Notes under the pieces: generated by a model | Seen by the model: only the letters and a program-made list of their open reading frames with translations | The model's database searches: none | What the model was told of the DNA's origin: nothing | Made by a program: the position numbers and the translations under genes | In this document: piece after piece, positions 58,733 through 64,000 of the stretch | Layout of the letters: each line of letters starts with the position of its first letter | How positions within the stretch are numbered: position 1 is the stretch's first letter | Source: SIAJ01 sp036266155 | GTDB taxonomy: Bacteria; Planctomycetota; Planctomycetia; Gemmatales; Gemmataceae | Assembly (NCBI GenBank): GCA_036266155.1 | Contig: DATANR010000502.1 | Coordinates: forward strand, 1 to 64,000 | Direction of reading: 5' to 3' | Length of the DNA stretch: 64,000 bases

Positions 58733-61700
58733 GTGAACGTCCCGACTCGGCCGCCGTCCGCGCCGCCGACCGATCCAGCCGCTGCCACGGACGTGCCAAC
58801 CACGCGCGCCGACCTCGCCGCTACGACGTCAGCCCCGATGGCCACCGGCGACTTCGAGGGGACCGTGGCCGGCTACACGCTCGTCGGCGAGATCGCACGC
58901 GGCGGCATGGGCATCGTCTATCGCGCGTACGACCTCGGCGTCGATCGCGACGTCGCCATCAAGGTATTGCAGGAGTCCTTTCGCGGTAGTCCGTCAGCCG
59001 TTCAGCGCTTCATCGAAGAGGGGCAGACTACCGGGCAGCTTCAGCATCCGGGCATCCCGGCCATTCACCAGATCGGCTATTTGCCGGATGGCAGCCCGTT
59101 CCTCGCGATGAAGCTGATTCAGGGACAAACGCTTTCTGAATTGCTGCAGAATCCGGATCACGATCGCGCTGCTTTCGTGCCGGCGTTTCGCAAGATCGCG
59201 GAGACGGTCGCGTATGCCCATAGCCGTGGCGTCATTCACCGCGACCTGAAGCCGGCCAATGTGATGATCGGCGCGTTCGGCGAAGTGCAGGTCATGGACT
59301 GGGGGATCGCGAAGCAACTCAGTAGGTCAGGTTTCCAACCTGACCGGCGCGAAGGGTCAGGTTGGAAACCTGACCTACAAGGAACCGACGCCACGGCCGA
59401 CTACACGCCCGCTGGCGGCACGGCCGAGGATCGCACGACTGTCGGCCAGATTGTCGGCACGCCGGCGTACATGGCGCCGGAACAGGCGCGCGGCGAGATT
59501 AGTCGTGTCGACGAACGGGCCGACGTGTTCGCCCTGGGCGGCATCCTTCTGCGCCTGCTGACGGGTTCCGCGACGTTTACCGGGCGGGGCGACGAAGCCA
59601 TCGCGGCAGCTCGGACCGGGCAACTCGGACCGGCATTCGCGAAGCTCGACCGTTGCGGCGCCGACCCCGAGTTGGTTGCATTGGCAAAGCGCTGTCTCGA
59701 CCCGGTTCGCGAACGACGGCCCAAAGACGCCGACGCCGTGGCCAGTGCCGTGGCGGCGCTGCAAGCAGCCGCCGAAGAACGGGCGCGCCGAGCGGAAGTC
59801 GATCGCGTTCGTGCCGAAACGCAGGCGGCTGGCGAACGCAAACGGCGGCGCGTGCAGGTCGCCCTCGCGGCGGCGGTGATCGGCATCCTCCTCCTTGGCG
59901 GCGGCGGGTGGGCGTGGATGAGCCTGGAATCGCGCGCCCGCACCGCCAACGCCGAGCGCGGCGTCAGCGTCGCCCATGAGAAGGCGGATCAATTACAAAC
60001 ACAGGCCGGCCGACTAGACCTCGGGACCGTCGCCGGGGCCGAAACCGCCGTGAGTCTCTGGCAACAGGCGCTCGCGGCAGCCGAGCAAGCGGATGGTGCC
60101 GCGACCAACGGCAACGACGACGGTTTGAAAGCACGCGCGGCGGCCCGGACGGCGCTGGTGAAAGAGGGACTGAAAAGCGCGGAAGGCGCGCTCGGCCGCG
60201 CGACGCGGGAAGCGACTTTGCTGGCGGACTTGGAAGCGGCTCATGGCATGATGGCCCAGACGGCCGAGGGCATCCCCAACGCACCGGCCACGGCGCGCGC
60301 CTATGCCCGCGCGTTCGCTGCCGCCGCATTGCCCAAGCCGGAAGAACCGGTGGCGATGGCGAAGGCCATTCGCGCTGAGCGCGCGCCGATTCGCGCGGCG
60401 CTCGTCGCGGCGCTGGACGAGTGGGCGGGTCTCGAAGCTGAGGTCAAGTATCGCGAACAAATGCGCGCGGCCGCGGACGAAGTCGATCAGGACGCCTTGC
60501 GGAAGGAGGTGCGCGTTGCAATCGCGACACCCGACTCGACGAGCGCACGCAAGCTCGCTCAGGACAACGCCAACCTGTCCGCTCCCGCGGCCGCCCTTTT
60601 GGGCGATTATCTTCGACGGGCTGGAGCGCACGACGAAGCTGAGCGCGTGCTTCGTCGCGCCGCCGACAATTTTCCAACGGACTTCTGGATTCTCGAATAT
60701 CTCGGCGCCGTGTTGACCGACCGCGGCTGGAGTGACCCTCGAAAGGCCGCCGAGTCGGTCGGTTGTCGCCGTGCGGCCGTCGCGCTGCGGCCAACGAGTG
60801 CCATCGCCTGGAATGGGCTCGGCTTGGCACACGCGGCGAACGGCCACTTGTCGGAGGCCGAGACGTGTATCAGCAAAGCGCTGCGGCTCGACGACAAATT
60901 GACTTGGGCGCACATCAATTACGGCAATACGTTAAAGCGCTTCAACGATTTGCGCACGGCTGAGGAGAGCTATCGAAAAGCCCTCAAACTCGAGCCTGAC
61001 AACGCGACCGCGCTGACAAACCTCGGCAACGTCTTCGCTCTGCGGGGAGACTTTCGTCAAGCGGAAGGCTTCCACAAAAAGGCAATTGAAATGGCACCCT
61101 GGAATGGACTGCCACGCAACAACCTCGGCGACACGCTGATGCGCGGCGGCGACATGGATGGGGCCGTCAAACAATTCCAGCAAGCCGTCGATCTTGATCC
61201 GAACGGCGTGCAATCGCGCGACGCCCATTGCAATCTTGGCCTGGTTCTCGCGCGGCTGGAACGTTTTGCGGAGGCAGAGAAAGCCTTGCGCAAGGCCGTT
61301 CTGGTCGACCCGACCGGCGCCCGCGGGCATGTGTACCTGATCGAAACTCTCTTTCAGCAGGCAAGCTGGGAAGAAGCGCGTGATGCCGCCCGCCTGGCGG
61401 TGGCGCGTGTGCCGCCAACCGACCCGCTGTACGAGCGACTGGAAAGCAGTCTTGATGACGGCAACGACGTGCTCCGAGTCGCGAGCCAAATACCGGCCGC
61501 GCTCGCGGGCGGCGATCCGTCGGCCAATCCGCAAGAGCGTCGCGTCCTCATCACTGCCTGCCGGCAGCTACGCCACTACGTTGATGCCGTCCGGCTTTCC
61601 GAAGCGGCGCTGGCCACCGATCCCGACTGGAAATTGCGCTACAATCTCGCTTGCTTCTACATTGGCATCGCAGGCGGCCACGATGTGACGTGCAAGTCGA

Positions 61701-61966
61701 TCTCGGCGGACGAGGCGGCTTATCTGCTGGGTCGGGCTTATGAAATGCTCAGTGCGGTTTTGAAAAGCCGCGTCGAAATTGCCGAGCGTCCAACCCGATG
61801 GCCGGCCGTCGCCAAGACGATGAGGCAATGGAAAGAGGACCTCGACCTCCTATCCATTCGCAACCCCGATTGGCTGCTCGAATTGCCGGAGAGCGATCGC
61901 GAGCGCTGGCAACAATTCTGGGCCGATGTCGATGCGCTATTGGAGAGGGTGACTTCGTGGAAATGA
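58733..61966 (+). CDS. Membrane Ser/Thr kinase with TPR domain and palindrome-encoded insertion
   Basis: The product has 1077 residues from a GTG start (GGAG 8 bp upstream). The kinase domain (about 48-345) has a glycine-rich loop ARGGMGIV, Lys77, HRD Asp171, DWG at 189-191 (for DFG) and APE at 248-250. Between DWG and APE lies an activation segment of about 60 residues, longer than usual. Residues 197-216 are encoded by the inverted repeat at 59322. One membrane span follows at about 372-395 (VQVALAAAVIGILLLGGGGWAWM), then an Ala/Glu-rich helical region. A TPR array (about 640-900) carries repeats such as AWNGLGLAHAANGHLSEAETCISKAL and ALTNLGNVFALRGDFRQAEGFHKKAI. Probably the kinase is cytoplasmic and the TPRs face outward. 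Confidence 0.9.
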   Translation: MNVPTRPPSAPPTDPAAATDVPTTRADLAATTSAPMATGDFEGTVAGYTLVGEIARGGMGIVYRAYDLGVDRDVAIKVLQESFRGSPSAVQRFIEEGQTTGQLQHPGIPAIHQIGYLPDGSPFLAMKLIQGQTLSELLQNPDHDRAAFVPAFRKIAETVAYAHSRGVIHRDLKPANVMIGAFGEVQVMDWGIAKQLSRSGFQPDRREGSGWKPDLQGTDATADYTPAGGTAEDRTTVGQIVGTPAYMAPEQARGEISRVDERADVFALGGILLRLLTGSATFTGRGDEAIAAARTGQLGPAFAKLDRCGADPELVALAKRCLDPVRERRPKDADAVASAVAALQAAAEERARRAEVDRVRAETQAAGERKRRRVQVALAAAVIGILLLGGGGWAWMSLESRARTANAERGVSVAHEKADQLQTQAGRLDLGTVAGAETAVSLWQQALAAAEQADGAATNGNDDGLKARAAARTALVKEGLKSAEGALGRATREATLLADLEAAHGMMAQTAEGIPNAPATARAYARAFAAAALPKPEEPVAMAKAIRAERAPIRAALVAALDEWAGLEAEVKYREQMRAAADEVDQDALRKEVRVAIATPDSTSARKLAQDNANLSAPAAALLGDYLRRAGAHDEAERVLRRAADNFPTDFWILEYLGAVLTDRGWSDPRKAAESVGCRRAAVALRPTSAIAWNGLGLAHAANGHLSEAETCISKALRLDDKLTWAHINYGNTLKRFNDLRTAEESYRKALKLEPDNATALTNLGNVFALRGDFRQAEGFHKKAIEMAPWNGLPRNNLGDTLMRGGDMDGAVKQFQQAVDLDPNGVQSRDAHCNLGLVLARLERFAEAEKALRKAVLVDPTGARGHVYLIETLFQQASWEEARDAARLAVARVPPTDPLYERLESSLDDGNDVLRVASQIPAALAGGDPSANPQERRVLITACRQLRHYVDAVRLSEAALATDPDWKLRYNLACFYIGIAGGHDVTCKSISADEAAYLLGRAYEMLSAVLKSRVEIAERPTRWPAVAKTMRQWKEDLDLLSIRNPDWLLELPESDRERWQQFWADVDALLERVTSWK
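59322..59378. repeat. In-frame palindromic element inside a kinase gene
   Basis: Two perfect 24-bp arms (59322-59345 and 59355-59378) are reverse complements around a 9-nt spacer. Each arm holds its own hairpin, GGTCAGGTT-N3-AACCTGACC. The total length of 57 bp equals 19 codons, and the insertion keeps the reading frame. It encodes a stretch with SGFQPD and GWKPDL in the kinase activation segment. Confidence 0.9.
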
Positions 61967-61987
61967 AACTTGTCGATATGAATGCAG

Positions 61988-62063
61988 CGGAGACCGAAGG
62001 GCAGCGAGGTCAACGCTGTCGAGGCAAGATGACGGCGTCGAACTCGCTGCGCTTCGGTCTCCG
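61988..62063. repeat. Inverted repeat after the TPR kinase gene
   Basis: Arms of 21 bp (61988-62008 and 62043-62063), containing GGAGACCGAAG and GCAGCGAG, pair with one mismatch across a 34-nt spacer. It starts 21 bp after the kinase stop codon. The length and perfection are greater than needed for a terminator, and there is no T-run. It may be an interspersed palindromic element. Confidence 0.7.
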
Positions 62064-62189
62064 GCGAATGAACACGACTATCGAAATGCAACAAGTGTCG
62101 AAGCGCAACATCCATACTCAGGCTGCGGGTCGCGAATTCGTACTTCAACTAAAACAGAAAAACTGCGCGCCTCCGCCGACGCCAAACCA

Positions 62190-62792
62190 ATGACTTCAAC
62201 ACGACTCGTTCTCGTCCTTCCTGTCGCATTCCTCTTGTCGGCTTGTGAGAACAAGTCACCCGATTCTACTCCGGGCACGACAACCGCCAGCACATCGACT
62301 GCCCAACCATCGGCCAGCGTCGCCGCTTCGGCCCCGAGCGTTCCCGCCGACCCGTCGGTAACTGTTGGCCACATTCGCGTGACCATCAAGAAGGTCTCGG
62401 TCGGCAGAGTGCCGCTCAAGGCCGCGGACGGGACGACGACCTATTCCGATGAGCCGCGACTGATGGTCGCGCTGCGCATCGAGAACCTCAGCGACAAAAC
62501 GGGGTCGAAATACACCACCTGGGTGCCGGACCTCGAAGCCGCCAAAACGATCGCCAAGTTGACCGTCAATGGCGGACCGGAGTTGAAACGGGTATCGCTC
62601 GGCTTCGGCAACAATGTCAAAGACCGTACGGCAACCGACGATCTGACGCCCGGCAAAGTAATCAGCGACTTGCTCTTGTTCGAGGTCCCGCCGATCAATG
62701 CAGCTTCGCTTCGCCTGGAACTGCCGGGCGCGAACGTGAGTATCAAAGACTCGTTCGTGTTTCAGATTGAGACGGCGACCATCAAAAGATGA
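62190..62792 (+). CDS. Putative lipoprotein (DUF4352-like)
   Basis: The 200-residue product has a lipoprotein signal (RLVLVLPVAFLLSAC) with lipobox LLSAC, a Ser/Thr/Ala-rich linker (TTTASTSTAQPSASVAASAPS), and a beta-sandwich domain. The domain includes VGHIRVTIKKVSVGRVPLK, EPRLMVALRIENLSDKTGSKYTTW, and LTPGKVISDLLLFEVPPINAASLRLELPG. This pattern (a strand with I-E-N-L-S, then a D-L-L-x-F-E-V-P block) resembles DUF4352-type exported domains. The function is unknown. It is convergent with the LCCL gene, with hairpins between them. Confidence 0.7.
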   Translation: MTSTRLVLVLPVAFLLSACENKSPDSTPGTTTASTSTAQPSASVAASAPSVPADPSVTVGHIRVTIKKVSVGRVPLKAADGTTTYSDEPRLMVALRIENLSDKTGSKYTTWVPDLEAAKTIAKLTVNGGPELKRVSLGFGNNVKDRTATDDLTPGKVISDLLLFEVPPINAASLRLELPGANVSIKDSFVFQIETATIKR

Positions 62793-62907
62793 GATTCAAA
62801 GGGCGCCAACCTCGACCACTTTTGTTGAGGGTTTATTGCGCCACTTTTTGGCAACACGTTTTTGGCGCAACTCTATCAGAAGAAAATAGTTACGGTAAAC
62901 ACACCGA

Positions 62908-62960
62908 TCAAAGAGCGCCAGACCCATGCACCCACTGGCGCTCTTCGTGGCGCTCTTTGA
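62908..62960. terminator. Alternative hairpins between convergent genes
   Basis: TCAAAGAGCGCCA (62908-62920) can pair perfectly with TGGCGCTCTTTGA (62948-62960, 13 bp), or its inner part with TGGCGCTCTT (62936-62945, 10 bp). The two are mutually exclusive. The element lies between the stops of convergent genes (62792 and 62985) and probably ends one or both transcripts. Confidence 0.6.
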
Positions 62961-62984
62961 ATTGGCCGCCATTTCAACAGAAAT

Positions 62985-63911
62985 TCATTTCGGGTGAATC
63001 TGGTATGCGCCGGGATACATGTTGTACGGCGAACTCGTGATGCCGTTTTGCGTGGAGCCGACGAAACCGTTCATGGCGGGGAGGATCGTCACCTTCACGT
63101 TGCCCGTCTGCCCGATCTTCACGATGCCCATGTGCACCGCTGCCATCGCCAGACTGGAGTCGAGCGTGTAGGTCCCCGTGCCCCACAGCGAGCCGTTGGC
63201 CGCGCCGGTCACGCGGAAGACGTACGTCTTGCCGATGTGCTGCGGCTGTTGGTAGTTGGTCAATGTGCCGGGGTCCGGCAGAGCGACCACCAGATCTTCC
63301 TTCTCCTTGAAACCATTCACCGACAGTGCAATCGCGTCCGAGAGTTTGAGCGGCACGTCGCCGAATGTGAACGACCGCGCCCGCATGGTCGGATTGACGA
63401 TCTTGCCGGCGATCTTCGACAGGTCGGTGTGAATGACGTCGTGCTCGGGCGTTTCGAGACGGTTCTTCGGCACCATTGCTTCGAGCTTCTCTATGAGTTC
63501 CTCGACGCGCTTGGTCACCTCGGCATCCGGTAGCTTGGTCGCCTCCTTGAGCGATGGGTAGGACTTTTCCCGGTACTTCAGGAGCAACATCGTCGCCTCT
63601 TCGCGCTTGCGGAATTGTGGGTTGCCCAGATCGACGATCGCGGTCTTGATTTGGGCGGCCACGTCGTCCGGAATGCGCAGGCCCAGGTCGATGCGTCGGA
63701 TTTCGCCGATGGGGATCGTCAGCTTGCCGTGCGGCGTGGCGAAGTCAATGGTGGCGTCGAGCAAGGTCAGTTTGACGACACTGTCGTCGATCAATTTGAC
63801 CTCGATTGTAAGCTCGGCCGGTTTGCTCGGAGATTTCGGTGGGTCATCCGCACGAACGACGCCAATGATGCACAGCAGGGAAGCGACGGCTGGGGAGTAA
63901 ACGCGAGACAT
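62985..63911 (-). CDS. Exported LCCL-domain protein with a short helical module
   Basis: From the ATG at 63911 the product has 308 residues with a signal peptide (MSRVYSPAVASLLCIIGVVRA). After an initial beta section (LTIEVKLIDDSVVKLTLLDATIDFATPHGKLTIPIGEIRRIDL) comes a helical module DLGNPQFRKREEATMLLLKYREKSYPSLKE, like that at the C-termini of the three WD40 proteins. The C-terminal 100 residues form an LCCL domain: SLWGTGTYTLDSSLAMAAVHMGIV, then VKVTILPAMNGFVGSTQNGITSSPY. LCCL domains are best known from animal proteins and occur in exported planctomycete proteins, where they are thought to bind ligands. An upstream start at 63953 is less likely. Confidence 0.8.
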   Translation of the reverse strand: MSRVYSPAVASLLCIIGVVRADDPPKSPSKPAELTIEVKLIDDSVVKLTLLDATIDFATPHGKLTIPIGEIRRIDLGLRIPDDVAAQIKTAIVDLGNPQFRKREEATMLLLKYREKSYPSLKEATKLPDAEVTKRVEELIEKLEAMVPKNRLETPEHDVIHTDLSKIAGKIVNPTMRARSFTFGDVPLKLSDAIALSVNGFKEKEDLVVALPDPGTLTNYQQPQHIGKTYVFRVTGAANGSLWGTGTYTLDSSLAMAAVHMGIVKIGQTGNVKVTILPAMNGFVGSTQNGITSSPYNMYPGAYQIHPK

Positions 63912-64000
63912 GGCAGCGGATCCTCGTTGGAGTTGCTCAACTAGCAAGAGCATAACCGCGTGGACATGGGCACTGCAAGCAGTGGATGTAACAAGTGTGC

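Overview
The window looks like chromosomal DNA from a GC-rich planctomycete, most likely of the Gemmataceae type. The evidence is the gene mix: several DUF1559 proteins (two with pilin-like N-termini), three large secreted WD40 proteins, planctomycete-style Ser/Thr kinases (one with a DWG and one with a DLG motif), an ECF sigma factor with no anti-sigma gene, DUF4139 and DUF4058 proteins, a PPC-domain secreted protein, and an operon for the tetrahydromethanopterin (H4MPT) precursor. There is no rRNA, no ordinary tRNA, no transposase, no CRISPR array and no phage gene. It reads as core and lineage-specific chromosome, not a mobile island.

Layout. 0-9.4 kb: two WD40 proteins, a PDZ protein, a Tat-exported amidohydrolase, an ECF sigma factor directly upstream of one WD40 gene, and a phosphate transport pair (DUF47 regulator plus PiT permease). 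9.4-19.2 kb: a DUF4058 protein with a small partner, a PPC-domain exported protein, a thioredoxin-like protein, a very large zinc-ribbon/collagen-like/DUF1559 membrane protein, and a pilin-like DUF1559 protein. 19.2-22.2 kb: a translationally coupled operon pabB - DUF447 - beta-RFAP synthase; pabB makes the pABA that RFAP synthase consumes. 22.2-29.5 kb: an esterase-like hydrolase, the tmRNA gene (encoded tag AEPQFSMAA), a third WD40 protein, and the first of two near-identical DUF4139 proteins. 30.1-38.9 kb: a complete chemosensory operon, cheA-cheW-soluble receptor-cheY-cheB-cheR-CheX-like, ending in a Ser/Thr kinase fused to a receiver domain that lacks the phosphoacceptor Asp. 38.9-50 kb: small and exported proteins, the second DUF4139 paralogue, a polytopic membrane protein, a Dabb protein, a UbiX-like flavin prenyltransferase and a glycerate kinase. 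50.0-52 kb: a gene-free stretch that folds into a compact multi-helix RNA, then a pilin-like DUF1559 protein and a lipoprotein. 52-64 kb: HEAT and PQQ-propeller proteins, the SbcCD nuclease, a large membrane Ser/Thr kinase with TPRs, a lipoprotein and an LCCL-domain protein.

Most notable observations: (1) a candidate new structured RNA at about 50041-50245, with a four-way junction, two GNRA tetraloops, and a 12-bp stem whose G-U pairs assign it to the + strand; (2) a perfect 24-bp-arm inverted repeat of 57 bp (19 codons) inserted in frame in the activation loop of the 58733 kinase; (3) the kinase-pseudoreceiver fusion closing the che operon; (4) a family of palindromes with constant GTTTAGC/GCTAAAC edges and covarying cores just after stop codons; (5) two DUF4139 paralogues nearly identical except for a fully different central segment; (6) a short C-terminal module shared by all three WD40 proteins and the LCCL protein. 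All assignments come from reading sequence and translations by eye. No database search or folding program was run.
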